Part shown: positions 7,715-14,499 of the stretch, piece by piece
Layout: each line of letters opens with the position of its first letter
Numbering within the stretch: position 1 is the stretch's first letter
IMG/VR virus record: IMGVR_UViG_3300044684_000192
Span: 1-21,029 of that record
From: a virus
DNA length: 21,029 nucleotides
Reading direction: 5' to 3' (one strand)
The notes under the pieces: model-generated
What the model saw: the letters and a program-made list of their open reading frames with translations, nothing else
Told to the model about the DNA's origin: nothing
Database searches by the model: none
Made by a program: the position numbers and the translations under genes

Positions 7715-9651
7715 CAGCCGCGCTGAAACTGACGTTCGACCCGCAACAGGGCTACCAGAACCTGAAGGGTGACGCCGCGCTGACGCGCCCCAACGGGCAG
7801 GCCCTGGCCGACGAGTACGGGCAGAAGTTGCGCGACCAGCTTTCGGACATCGCCGGCAACCTAGGCAACGACCGGCAACGGCTGCTGTTCCAGCAGCAGG
7901 CCGGCGGTCTGCTGACCAGCTTCACCGGCGACGTCGAGCAGCACACGCTGCGCGAGTACATCAACTACCACGCCGAGACCAACGAGGGGGCGATCAAGCT
8001 CGAGACGAACAACGCGAAGCTGAACTGGAACAAGCCGGACCAGATCCAGCAGTCCCTGGAGCGCGTGCAGGCGGCCAACTACTCCATGGGCCAGCTGCGC
8101 GGCGACCCGGCGAACCTGATCGCGGCCAACGGTCAGGCGCTGGTGTCGAACGTGCACCGCGAGGTGATCCAGGCCGCGCTGGAGAACAGCAACCCAACCT
8201 ACGCGCTGGACTACTTCGGCCGCAACAAGGGCCAGATGACGGCCGACGACATCCTGCGCACGCAAGGCCTGGTGAACACCGCGACCTGGCAGCAGGCGAG
8301 CATGGCCGCGGTCAACGCCGCCGGCGGCGACCTGCAGCGCCAGATGGCGCCGACCGACTTCGACCGCATGGTCGACATCACGCTGGCCAGCGAGAGCGGA
8401 GGCAAGCGCTACGGGCCGGACGGCAACCTGCTAACGAGCTCGGCCGGCGCCAAGGGCGAGATGCAGGTGCTGGACGGGACCAACACCAACCCCGGCTTCG
8501 GCGTGAAGCCGGCGCAGGACAACAGCCCCCAGGAGCGCGCCCGTGTCGGCCGCGACTACCTGCAGGCGATGCTGCAGCGCTACGGCGACCCTGCCAAGGC
8601 CTGGGCCGCCTACAACGCCGGTCCCGGCAAGGTGGACGCCGCGCTGAAGGCAGCCGGCCCGGACGGCGACTGGCTGGCCCAGCTGCCCACCGAGACCGAG
8701 AACTACGTCACCCGCAACCTTAGCCAGCTGCAGACCCCGCAGCCCACGGCGCGGCCGCAGGAGTCCGACTTCGTCGCATCGGCCCTGGCCAAGCTGCCGG
8801 CCAACGCGCCGCCGCAGCTGGTCAAGCTCACCCGCGAGGCCGCGACGCAGCAGTTCGCGATCATCAACAAGTCGTTCAACGAGCAGCGCGACAACGCGGT
8901 GATGGACGCCCAGCGCGCGCTGATCCAGGCCGGCGGCGACATCACGCAGGTGGCGCCCGAGGTGCTGGCGAAGGTGCAATCGATCGCGCCCGACAAGTAC
9001 GACGACCTGATCAAGTTCGGCCGCACGATCAGCCGCGGCGAGAACCAGAGCGACCCCGCGACCTACACGGTGCTGGCATCGAATCCGGGCCTCATGGCAA
9101 AGATGGGTGATGCCGACTTCCTGATGCTGCGCAACAAGCTCAGCAACGCGGACTTCGAGCACTTCGCGCGCGAGCGCGCCGACATGCTTACCGGCACGTC
9201 TAAGAACAGCCCGATGGTCATCGACACCGAGGCGCTGAACGACGTGCTGAACAACCGCTTGCTGTCGATCGGGATCGATCCCCGCCCCAGCTCCGAAGCC
9301 GACAAGCAACGCATCGGCGAGATCCAGAAGTTCGTACGCGACGCGATCTATATTCGCCAGGGCCAGAGTGGCCAGAAGATGACACCGGTCGAGCTGGAGC
9401 AGTTCATCGACCAGCAGTTCGCCAAGTCCATAACCTTCCGCAACACGGTGTTCGGTGTCGACACGACGAAGGAAACCGTGCCCCTGCTGGGCATGAAGAT
9501 TGGGGATGTGCCAGCGGCCGACCGGCAGGCGGTCCGCGATGCGCTATTGCAACGCGGCTGGGCGGCGCCGACGGATCAGGACATCCTGAACGTCTACTGG
9601 CGCTGGAAGGCCCGTGGCGGACCACAGCCCCCTGTTCAACCGGGGGGTTAG
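7489..9651 (+). CDS. Ejection (internal virion) protein with lytic transglycosylase domain
   Basis: A 720-residue protein with start ATG 7489. Residues 1-285 are Gln/Ala-rich and helical. Residues about 290-405 are an SLT-type lytic transglycosylase domain: the probable catalytic Glu302 in TLASESGG, then SAGAKGEMQVLDGT, then the conserved AYNAGPGKVD. The C-terminal 300 residues are helical and of internal virion protein type. Such proteins travel in the head, are ejected with the DNA, and locally cut peptidoglycan to pass the genome through the cell wall. It follows the gp14-like gene by three bases and closes the late operon before a strong terminator. Its first 75 codons and the preceding 40 bases occur again, with three synonymous changes, at the right edge of the window. 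Confidence 0.88.
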   Translation: MPRVPTYDDYQVMPNVAPAGGVGLPTMNPQLTGGRQLQDLGQGMQQAGQAAGGIALDMQDQVNQVRVTDAMNQARAAALKLTFDPQQGYQNLKGDAALTRPNGQALADEYGQKLRDQLSDIAGNLGNDRQRLLFQQQAGGLLTSFTGDVEQHTLREYINYHAETNEGAIKLETNNAKLNWNKPDQIQQSLERVQAANYSMGQLRGDPANLIAANGQALVSNVHREVIQAALENSNPTYALDYFGRNKGQMTADDILRTQGLVNTATWQQASMAAVNAAGGDLQRQMAPTDFDRMVDITLASESGGKRYGPDGNLLTSSAGAKGEMQVLDGTNTNPGFGVKPAQDNSPQERARVGRDYLQAMLQRYGDPAKAWAAYNAGPGKVDAALKAAGPDGDWLAQLPTETENYVTRNLSQLQTPQPTARPQESDFVASALAKLPANAPPQLVKLTREAATQQFAIINKSFNEQRDNAVMDAQRALIQAGGDITQVAPEVLAKVQSIAPDKYDDLIKFGRTISRGENQSDPATYTVLASNPGLMAKMGDADFLMLRNKLSNADFEHFARERADMLTGTSKNSPMVIDTEALNDVLNNRLLSIGIDPRPSSEADKQRIGEIQKFVRDAIYIRQGQSGQKMTPVELEQFIDQQFAKSITFRNTVFGVDTTKETVPLLGMKIGDVPAADRQAVRDALLQRGWAAPTDQDILNVYWRWKARGGPQPPVQPGG

Positions 9652-9656
9652 CGAAC

Positions 9657-9687
9657 AACGGGCCCTTTGCGGCCCGTTTGCCTTTCT
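9657..9687 (+). terminator. Rho-independent terminator ending the late operon
   Basis: A perfect 8-bp stem (AACGGGCC / GGCCCGTT) with a six-base loop is followed by a T-rich tail (TTGCCTTTCT), starting 6 bases after the stop codon of the ejection gene. It marks the end of the structural block. Confidence 0.85.
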
Positions 9688-9706
9688 AACGCCAGTCACG
9701 CGGGTC

Positions 9707-9806
9707 GTGATTCCAAATTATGCGCTTGTGATTTCGAATGACATGGGATAGAGTCGGATCACCGACGCGCGCCAACGCTTCGGTGATCCTGACCACACCC
9801 GATCAC
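9707..9806 (+). promoter_or_regulatory. Promoter with direct-repeat and dyad operators for the accessory operon
   Basis: A candidate sigma70 promoter has -35 TTGTGA at 9726-9731, a 17-base spacer and -10 TAGAGT at 9749-9754. Just downstream, a perfect 10-bp inverted repeat (GGATCACCGA at 9756-9765 and TCGGTGATCC at 9780-9789) overlaps the expected start of transcription, with a further half-site GATCAC at 9801-9806. Upstream, GTGATTCCAAAT (9707) and GTGATTTCGAAT (9728) are direct repeats 21 bases apart, the second overlapping the -35. This is the layout of a regulated promoter. The regulator is not known; the HTH protein at 10254 is a candidate. The -10 is only a partial match to consensus. 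Confidence 0.5.
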
Positions 9807-9819
9807 TAGGAGATCGAAC

Positions 9820-10257
9820 ATGGCTACTCAGCACTCTACCTCGCTCGCGCCTGGATTCGCCGCCTATGGCGAGTGGCTGCCGCACTCCACCCAGGACGTC
9901 GAGTTCTACAAGAAGCGGTTCGGCTTTTCGACCGAGGTCGCCACCACGACGCACTTCATCGAGCGCGAGATCTACGAGTGGTCCCGCGACTCGGAACTGA
10001 GCACGGCGGAACTGGCTCGCGCCCTTGGGTGGCACCCGGCGCTGGTCCGCGCCTGTGGCCACTTCGGCGGCGACTGGCTGTTTGCGGTGGGAGAGGATGG
10101 CTTGGTGTACGCCGGGGACGTTGCAGCGCACCTGGCGCGCTGCATCTACGACGACCGCTACGCCGCTGCGTTCAACGAGTTGCGCGAGTGGGCCATCCAG
10201 CGTTGCCTCGACCGCCTGGAAGGTGGTGCGGCACCCACCAAGGAGCAACTGCAATGA
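9820..10257 (+). CDS. Hypothetical protein, first gene of the accessory operon
   Basis: A 145-residue soluble protein, start ATG 9820 with TAGGAG upstream. I do not recognise the family. It is rich in Trp, Phe and Tyr with conserved-looking segments FYKKRFGFSTEV, EIYEWSRDSELSTAELARAL and FGGDWLFAVGEDG, and it is helical towards the C-terminus (DDRYAAAFNELREWAIQRCL). The STAELARALGWHPALVRACG segment looks like a helix-turn-helix, so DNA binding is possible. The stop overlaps the ATG of the next gene (ATGA), indicating translational coupling with the HTH/coiled-coil gene. Confidence 0.7.
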   Translation: MATQHSTSLAPGFAAYGEWLPHSTQDVEFYKKRFGFSTEVATTTHFIEREIYEWSRDSELSTAELARALGWHPALVRACGHFGGDWLFAVGEDGLVYAGDVAAHLARCIYDDRYAAAFNELREWAIQRCLDRLEGGAAPTKEQLQ

Positions 10258-10748
10258 GCCTCGTGATCGACGCATTCCTGCTGGAAAAGTACGGCCCCCG
10301 TCTCGACACTGAGCAGCTGGCCGAAGTGCTCGGCACGACTGCCGGCACCATCCGCAACCAGATCAGCGCTGGGACCTTTCCGGTGAAGACCTACACGGAC
10401 GGCAACCGGCGGTTCGCCGACTACCGGGACGTGTCGGCCTTCTTCGATGAGGCCCGGATGCGCGCCGTCGCCGCGGCGCAGGCGCCGAGCTCCAGCCCGG
10501 CCGTCGCGAGGAAGCTGCCGACCAAGATGTCGCTTGAGCAGGCGGGTGCGATGATGTTGTCGCGGCTTGAGCAGGTGAGGCCGAAGACCGGCAACCTGCT
10601 CCCGTTCGACAACGCTTGGAACGGCGTGAATGCCTACCAGGCGGTGGTGAACTACACGATCGACCACCTGTGGAAGCTGATCGAGGACCAAGACCGTAGG
10701 ATCGAGGACCAGGGCCGCAGGATCGACGCGCTGGAGGCTCGCGCATAG
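10254..10748 (+). CDS. Helix-turn-helix DNA-binding protein with C-terminal coiled coil
   Basis: A 164-residue protein. Start ATG 10254 overlaps the previous stop (ATGA) and has AAGGAG upstream; longer in-frame starts lie inside the previous gene. Residues 15-60 contain a helix-turn-helix (LDTEQLAEVLGTTAGTIRNQ) followed by a beta wing (FPVKTYTDGNRRFADYRDV), the MerR/AlpA-type winged arrangement used by phage excisionases and regulators. The middle (about residues 75-130) is a linker region. The C-terminal 25 residues repeat IEDQDRRIEDQGRRID and form a short coiled coil, so it is probably a dimer. It may regulate its own operon through the dyad at 9756-9789; that is inference. Confidence 0.72.
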   Translation: MSLVIDAFLLEKYGPRLDTEQLAEVLGTTAGTIRNQISAGTFPVKTYTDGNRRFADYRDVSAFFDEARMRAVAAAQAPSSSPAVARKLPTKMSLEQAGAMMLSRLEQVRPKTGNLLPFDNAWNGVNAYQAVVNYTIDHLWKLIEDQDRRIEDQGRRIDALEARA

Positions 10749-10759
10749 GGGTGGCGCAG

Positions 10760-11116
10760 ATGGGGATGATTCTGTCCAAGGACGAGATCGCCCAGCTGAC
10801 CAGTCGAACCAGGCGAGACGCACAGGTGCTTCAGCTCAACTACCTGGGTGTGACGTACCGCGTTCGAACTGACGGAAGCATCGTGGTGCTTCGCGCGCAC
10901 GTCGAACGGCTGTTCGGTGTGACGCCTTCAACCGAAGCACCTCGGCAGCCGCCCGCGCCGTTCGTAATCGCACCCGCGGGCTCACCGGTTGATCCATCCC
11001 CATGGACTCGTGAGGCGCTGTTCGGCAGCGCGCCGAAGACGAAAGAACAGCGCGCGGGCGAACGTATCGCCAAGGCGCGCAAGAACGCGATCGCCAAGGG
11101 CTGGCGCAAGAAGTAG
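10760..11116 (+). CDS. DUF4224 domain protein
   Basis: A 118-residue basic protein. Of the candidate starts (GTG 10751, ATG 10760, ATG 10766) the ATG at 10760 is best placed behind AGGGGTGG. The N-terminal 50 residues (ILSKDEIAQLTSRTRRDAQV then YRVRTDGSIVVLRAHVERLF) match the DUF4224 pattern, a short domain frequent in phage and prophage accessory proteins, with an HTH-like first half. Biochemical function is not established to my knowledge. The middle is Pro-rich and the C-terminus strongly basic (AGERIAKARKNAIAKGWRKK), consistent with nucleic acid binding. Confidence 0.7.
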   Translation: MGMILSKDEIAQLTSRTRRDAQVLQLNYLGVTYRVRTDGSIVVLRAHVERLFGVTPSTEAPRQPPAPFVIAPAGSPVDPSPWTREALFGSAPKTKEQRAGERIAKARKNAIAKGWRKK

Positions 11117-11149
11117 GTAAACCGCGCCCATGAACAACGGGGAGGAATG

Positions 11150-11734
11150 ATGGCAGACCCTCAGTACTGCTTTCTCTACTTGGACACTTGGTGGAGCTGT
11201 CTAACGAAGGCGGAGTGGGCAGCCTGGACCACCTTTGGCGCGACGCTCCTCGGTGGGGTGGGGGCCGTCGGCGCGGTTTACGTCGCGGCCCGAGTCGCGA
11301 GGACCCAGTCAATGCTCGCGGAACAGAACCGGCGAGCAGATGCGCGAGATGATCGGCTTAGGAGCCTGACGATTTGTTGCGAAGCGGTCAAAGAGGCAAA
11401 GGCAACGGCGGCTTTGGCTTTAGAAACCCGACGGAACTCAGCCGTGTTTGACGTTGGCGCTGCGGCACGGTTCCAAGCCCTGGAAAAGACTCTCGCTGAG
11501 TGCCTCAAAGATCGTGTTGCGATCGATGCGATCGGGCCAATCACGAAGGCCAGGCAAGCGACCTCGGCGCTGATTCGCTTGTTCTACGACTCTGTGTTGG
11601 AGCGCCCTCAATTCGAGGCGCAGTGGGTGGTCTTCTTCCACGAGCTCAAAAACGCCGGTGACACTCTTGAAGCTCTTCGAGAAACTGTGACACTCGAAGT
11701 CGCCGGTGCGACTCGGAGTACCGGCGCCTCCTGA
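11150..11734 (+). CDS. Single-pass membrane protein with cytoplasmic helical domain, unknown function
   Basis: A 194-residue protein. Two ATGs are adjacent (11147 and 11150); the second has the better spacing from GGAGGA. Residues about 20-47 form one transmembrane helix (WTTFGATLLGGVGAVGAVYV), preceded by a short Trp/Cys-rich segment and followed by a charged helical region (VARTQSMLAEQNRRADARDD) typical of a stalk. The rest is helical and soluble. This arrangement is common among small host or prophage membrane proteins of unknown role, and also fits superinfection-exclusion proteins; it lacks the short length usual for a holin. AT content is a little higher than in the structural genes, consistent with separate acquisition. 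Nothing here proves a defence role. Confidence 0.65.
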   Translation: MADPQYCFLYLDTWWSCLTKAEWAAWTTFGATLLGGVGAVGAVYVAARVARTQSMLAEQNRRADARDDRLRSLTICCEAVKEAKATAALALETRRNSAVFDVGAAARFQALEKTLAECLKDRVAIDAIGPITKARQATSALIRLFYDSVLERPQFEAQWVVFFHELKNAGDTLEALRETVTLEVAGATRSTGAS

Positions 11735-11742
11735 GCTGAAGG

Positions 11743-11773
11743 AAGGGCCGGCGGCCCTTTCGGGACGCCGGCC
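11743..11773. terminator. Hairpin between convergent genes, probable bidirectional terminator
   Basis: A perfect 8-bp inverted repeat (GGCCGGCG at 11746-11753, CGCCGGCC at 11766-11773) and an overlapping 7-bp one (AAGGGCC / GGCCCTT, 3-base loop) lie between the stop codons of the convergent genes ending at 11734 (+) and 11780 (-). T-tracts on either side are short, so efficiency is uncertain. Confidence 0.5.
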
Positions 11774-11779
11774 TTCACA

Positions 11780-11893
11780 TCAGAGGTGTTTGGACAAGTA
11801 CACCAGAAGAGCCCAACCGATCCGCTCGAGCCAGCGGCCGAACTTTGCGATCTGCTCTTCGGTGAACTCCACCTCAACGGTTGCTTTGACCAT
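11780..11893 (-). CDS. Small amphipathic protein (37 residues), unknown
   Basis: A short reading frame on the minus strand: start ATG at 11893, stop at 11780. It reads MVKATVEVEFTEEQIAKFGR and then WLERIGWALLVYLSKHL. There is a good ribosome site, AAGGGA, seven bases before the ATG. It has a beta-like first ten residues, an acidic helix and a hydrophobic C-terminal helix (WALLVYL), so it may be peripheral to the membrane or a dimer. A perfect 14-base palindrome and a TATAAG -10-like box lie upstream. It is the only minus-strand gene I support. No family recognised. Confidence 0.45.
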   Translation of the reverse strand: MVKATVEVEFTEEQIAKFGRWLERIGWALLVYLSKHL

Positions 11894-11915
11894 TGGGTAA
11901 TCCCTTGGCTTCAGC

Positions 11916-11953
11916 CCCGTGCGCACGGGACGTTAATCCCGATTGAACTTATA
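11916..11953 (-). promoter_or_regulatory. Palindromic operator and -10-like box upstream of the 37-residue gene
   Basis: The perfect palindrome CCCGTGCGCACGGG occupies 11916-11929. On the minus strand it follows a TATAAG box (complement of 11948-11953; 5 of 6 matches to a -10) and precedes the ribosome site of the small gene. No convincing -35 was found, which would fit an activated promoter, or may mean the box is chance. Confidence 0.35.
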
Positions 11954-12177
11954 GAGCGCCCTGGCTGGCGCTGCCCATTGCTTATTCGAAATCACTTTGG
12001 GCGGTAGGCTCGCGCGTTCAAACACTTGGCGGAACCGCTGCGAGGGTGTCCGGGCCGAGTAGTCGGGCCGGGTCCTCGCAGGGGTAGCCTCAGCGCTTTC
12101 CTGCACTCACCTGCGGTTGCTGGCCGCACCTCCGGCTTAGCAGGCCTTTGGCGGTTACATTATGACCCGCAGATAGG

Positions 12178-12418
12178 TGGCGGACCGAATGGCGGACGGG
12201 GATCCGAATCGACCGGAGAGCTAGTATTTGCGCGGGTCTTGACAGACCCCCTTTCCGCCAGTACGCTGTGCCCGCACGATGCAATGCAGTGCAGGACAGT
12301 GACGCTAAGCAGTTGATTTGACTGCTGTTTTCTCCCTCTACAGACTGCGGCACCGTGCAATACGGTGCCAGCCACGTGCATGCGAATGCAGCACTTGCTG
12401 GCGGACAGACTGGCGGAC
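12178..12418 (+). repeat. Paired TGGCGGAC direct repeats upstream of the integrase (probable integrase arm sites)
   Basis: TGGCGGAC occurs at 12178-12185 and 12190-12197, then again at 12399-12406 and 12411-12418; both pairs have 12-base periodicity and are followed by GG. The second pair ends 11 bases before the integrase ATG. Related TGGCGG elements occur near 12025 and 12149, with a reverse copy at 12255-12260. Repeated short sites beside a tyrosine integrase gene are usually the arm sites of attP. No att core can be named because the other end of the element is outside the window. Apart from these repeats, the 12239 promoter and the small minus-strand gene, I see nothing coding in 11.9-12.43 kb. 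Confidence 0.5.
12239..12267 (+). promoter_or_regulatory. Candidate integrase promoter with a dyad over the -35
   Basis: A consensus -35 TTGACA at 12239-12244, a 17-base spacer and TACGCT (12262-12267) as a weak -10 read towards the integrase. The -35 is the loop and arm of the inverted repeat GGGTCT-TGAC-AGACCC, so a bound dimer would block polymerase. The match of the -10 is poor (3 of 6), hence modest confidence. Confidence 0.4.
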
Positions 12419-12429
12419 GGAGAACTGGA

Positions 12430-13752
12430 ATGCCAAAGCGGCGACTCCCAGCGCGCCTGCACCTGCTCACGGTGCGGCAAGTTCAGACAGCCGGCGAGGG
12501 CGACCATAGCGATGGTGGAGGGCTGATCCTCCGCGTTCGCGACGGCTCCGCCTCCTGGGTGTTCAGGTACACAGCAGCGACCGGCAAACGGCGCGAGATG
12601 GGCCTGGGGTCCGCACACCGTGCGAACCCCGCCCAGGCCGGCGAAAGCGTCGTGCAGGCCCGAGAAACGGCCGGCAAGGCGCGCGGGCAGCTGCAGCAAG
12701 GGCTCGACCCGATCGACGAACGCGAACGGCTGCGCGCGCAGCAGCGCCATGCGGTAACGGAGACCAAGGCCGCCAAGGCTCGTGACGCGCTCACCCTGGC
12801 GCGCGCCGCGCGCGACTACCACCAACGGGTGATCGAGCCCAGTCGCACCGGCAAGCACGCGGCGCAGTGGATCTCGTCCCTTGAGAACCACATCCCGCCC
12901 AGCCTCTGGCACAAGCCCGTTCACCTGGTCGAGGCGCCCGAGCTGCTGGAGGCGTTGCTGGCCATCAAGCCGCACGAGCGCGCCAGGAACCTCACGCAGG
13001 GCGACCGGGTGCTGGAAACCGTCCAGCGAGTCCGCCAAAGGCTCGACGCGGTGTTCGAGGACGCGCTGTTCCACCAGCGGTGCATGAGCAACCCCGCCGC
13101 TGCTATCAAGCGCAAGCTGCGTGAGAGCATGCCCCGGAAGCGCAAGGGGGAGTTCGCCGCGCTCCCCTATGCCGAGGCGCCAGGCCTCGTCCAGCGCTTG
13201 CGCGCCATGGACGGCATCGCGGCGCGTTGCCTCGAGTTCGGAATGCTGACGGTGGCGCGCACCGGCGAGCTGATCGAGGCCGACGAGACCGAGCTGGATC
13301 TCGACCGAGCCTTGTGGGTGATCCCCGGCGAGCGCATGAAGGCCGGCGAGGAGCACACCGTCTACCTCGGCCATCGAGCTGCCGCGATCGCTCGCGAGAT
13401 GCTCGCGCTACCGCTGCCGGACGACGCTGAGAAGCGCTGGCTGTTCCCGTCGCCGATGCTCGACGGCAAGCCGCTGAGCAATGGTGCGATGCTCGCGTTG
13501 CTCAAACGCCTGGGCGTGAACGACCGCACCACGGTGCACGGGCTGTGCCGGGCGACGTTCAGCACATGGGCCAACGAGACCGGCGCCGCGCGGCCCGACG
13601 TCATCGAGGCCTGCCTGGCCCACGAAGAGAGCAACCGCGTGCGAGCTGCATACAACCGTGCCGAGTTTGCTGCGGAGCGGCGCGCGCTGCTCGAAAAGTG
13701 GGCCGCCTTCCTGAGCGCGTCCAACGTTGTTCAGTTGCCTCGCGCCGCTTGA
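12430..13752 (+). CDS. int: Tyrosine recombinase / integrase
   Basis: A 440-residue protein. The frame opens at GTG 12355, but that extension reads through the direct repeats; ATG 12430 (MPKRRLPARLHLLTVRQVQT) with CGGAG upstream is the natural start. Residues 1-95 are the DUF4102-type N-terminal arm-binding domain (SDGGGLILRVRDGSASWVFR), about 120-225 the SAM-like core-binding domain, and 240-420 the catalytic domain. The active residues are visible: Arg277 (VARTGE), Lys304 (RMKAG), His370 and Arg374 (VHGLCRATFSTWANE, with one residue more than the usual H-x-x-R), His398 (CLAHEE) and the nucleophile Tyr408 (RAAYNRAEF). It integrates and, with an excisionase, excises the element by site-specific recombination. 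It is the first gene of the satellite-like element, 185 bases before an alpA-like gene. Confidence 0.94.
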   Translation: MPKRRLPARLHLLTVRQVQTAGEGDHSDGGGLILRVRDGSASWVFRYTAATGKRREMGLGSAHRANPAQAGESVVQARETAGKARGQLQQGLDPIDERERLRAQQRHAVTETKAAKARDALTLARAARDYHQRVIEPSRTGKHAAQWISSLENHIPPSLWHKPVHLVEAPELLEALLAIKPHERARNLTQGDRVLETVQRVRQRLDAVFEDALFHQRCMSNPAAAIKRKLRESMPRKRKGEFAALPYAEAPGLVQRLRAMDGIAARCLEFGMLTVARTGELIEADETELDLDRALWVIPGERMKAGEEHTVYLGHRAAAIAREMLALPLPDDAEKRWLFPSPMLDGKPLSNGAMLALLKRLGVNDRTTVHGLCRATFSTWANETGAARPDVIEACLAHEESNRVRAAYNRAEFAAERRALLEKWAAFLSASNVVQLPRAA

Positions 13753-13787
13753 GACGGTGCACCTAACTCGGATCCGGAGCGAGACAG

Positions 13788-13894
13788 TGCCCGGGGTGGT
13801 ACCCATACCGGCATTTGCACGCACGAGGATGCAGGGTGGTACCCATACCTGCAACGGCAAGCCGGAATATGCATGGTGCGCGTACCGGCATGCA
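13788..13894 (+). promoter_or_regulatory. Three phased dyad elements upstream of alpA
   Basis: Three units of 24-26 bases lie at 13788-13813, 13830-13853 and 13870-13894. Their centres are about 41 and 40.5 bases apart, roughly four helical turns. Each has TGC-type outer arms in inverted orientation (TGCAGG/CCTGCA in the second, TGCATG/CATGCA in the third) around a core with GTACC. The first two share GTGGTACCCATACC exactly. This looks like an operator array for cooperative binding, placed in the integrase-alpA gap. The same 12-mer GGTACCCATACC occurs at 1078-1089 in the only gap before the capsid genes. Confidence 0.55.
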
Positions 13895-13937
13895 GAACAC
13901 GCAGGATGTACGCACACGGACTGACGAGAGGACCGCA

Positions 13938-14228
13938 ATGGCAGATAGCACAACCATCCCAACCCTTCTCACGTTTGAGCAGCTGGCGAAGCACGTCTAC
14001 AACGTGTCCGTTCGTCAGCTTCGGAACATGAGCAAGGATCCCAACTTCCCGAAAGCGATCGTGCTTGGGCCGCGCACACTGCGTTACGTCAAGGCAGAGC
14101 ACGAAACCTACATCGCATCGCATTCGCGCCAGCTGGGCGAAGAGCCTAAGCAGCTCTCCGCGGCGCGAGCAGCGAAGGCCAGCGGCCGCGCTCCTGCACC
14201 GGCACCCTTCAACGGGGCGTTGGCATGA
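13938..14228 (+). CDS. AlpA-like helix-turn-helix regulator / excisionase
   Basis: A 96-residue protein, start ATG 13938 with GAGAGGA upstream; upstream in-frame sequence runs through the dyad repeats and is not coding. Residues 10-60 carry the AlpA-type winged helix: LLTFEQLAKHVYNVSVRQLR, MSKDPNFPKAIVLGPRTLRY, then AEHETYIASHSRQ. AlpA-like proteins activate the early operon or integrase of P4-like and PICI-like satellites and can serve as excisionases. The tail (residues 65-96) is Ala/Pro-rich and disordered. It follows int directly and leads an operon of overlapping genes ending with the primase, the classic int-alpA-primase order of satellites. The dyads upstream are its probable binding sites or those of another master regulator. 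Confidence 0.82.
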   Translation: MADSTTIPTLLTFEQLAKHVYNVSVRQLRNMSKDPNFPKAIVLGPRTLRYVKAEHETYIASHSRQLGEEPKQLSAARAAKASGRAPAPAPFNGALA

Positions 14229-14314
14229 ACGCACAGCACCCAACACCTCGAACCCGGCCTATGTGCCGGGTTCGTCGCTTCTGGACCTATACAACTTTTT
14301 GGTTGTACCTATGA
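14225..14314 (+). CDS. Coupled 29-residue peptide (leader-like)
   Basis: An ATG at 14225 overlaps the alpA-like stop (ATGA), and the frame ends in a TGA at 14312-14314 that overlaps the ATG of the next gene, again ATGA. The peptide starts MNAQHPTPRTRPMCRVRRF and ends in an aromatic stretch (FWTYTTFWLYL), so it is basic then hydrophobic. Two hairpins lie inside it. Its translation would carry ribosomes through the hairpins to the following start codon, which has no ribosome site of its own. Peptide function is unknown; it may act only by being translated. Confidence 0.4.
   Translation: MNAQHPTPRTRPMCRVRRFWTYTTFWLYL
14249..14307 (+). promoter_or_regulatory. Two RNA hairpins inside the coupled leader peptide
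   Basis: The first hairpin has a perfect 10-bp stem (CGAACCCGGC at 14249-14258, GCCGGGTTCG at 14265-14274) with a 6-base loop. The second has a 6-bp stem (TACAAC at 14290, GTTGTA at 14302) with loop TTTTTG and ends three bases before the next ATG at 14311. Neither has a proper T-tract after it, so they fit translational control or RNA processing better than a plain terminator. Confidence 0.5.
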
Positions 14315-14499
14315 ACGACAGCCAAGCGACCTACGCGGCAGCGCTTCGAGCTGCGAAGCTGCTCGCCGAGGCGATCGACCTCGCAACGTATCAGCAAGTC
14401 GTCGCGCTGGCTCAGCTGGCGGACACGACATATGACGACTTGCGAGATGCGGTGCGTCTGGTGCAAGACGTCGTCATCGGACCCGAGGCAGTGCGATGA
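14311..14499 (+). CDS. Small helical protein (62 residues), unknown
   Basis: Start ATG 14311, within ATGA of the leader peptide stop; upstream in-frame sequence overlaps alpA and is not convincing. The protein (MNDSQATYAAALRAAKLLAE onward) is almost entirely helical, Ala/Leu rich and acidic at the end, with no recognised motif. It ends in ATGA with the following zinc-finger-like gene. Small helical proteins in this position, between alpA and the primase, are common in satellites and often unknown. There is no ribosome site, so expression probably depends on the coupled upstream frame. Confidence 0.6.
   Translation: MNDSQATYAAALRAAKLLAEAIDLATYQQVVALAQLADTTYDDLRDAVRLVQDVVIGPEAVR

Noticed and set aside
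12026-12316. 96-codon frame before the integrase
   Set aside because: It runs through the direct repeats and the candidate promoter, has no ribosome site and no recognisable composition.
12355-12429. Upstream GTG start for the integrase
   Set aside because: The extra 25 codons translate the TGGCGGAC repeats; ATG 12430 has a ribosome site and the expected N-terminus.
14065-14310. Longer start for the 62-residue protein
   Set aside because: The extension lies out of frame inside the alpA-like gene and through the hairpins; ATGA coupling at 14311 explains the start better.
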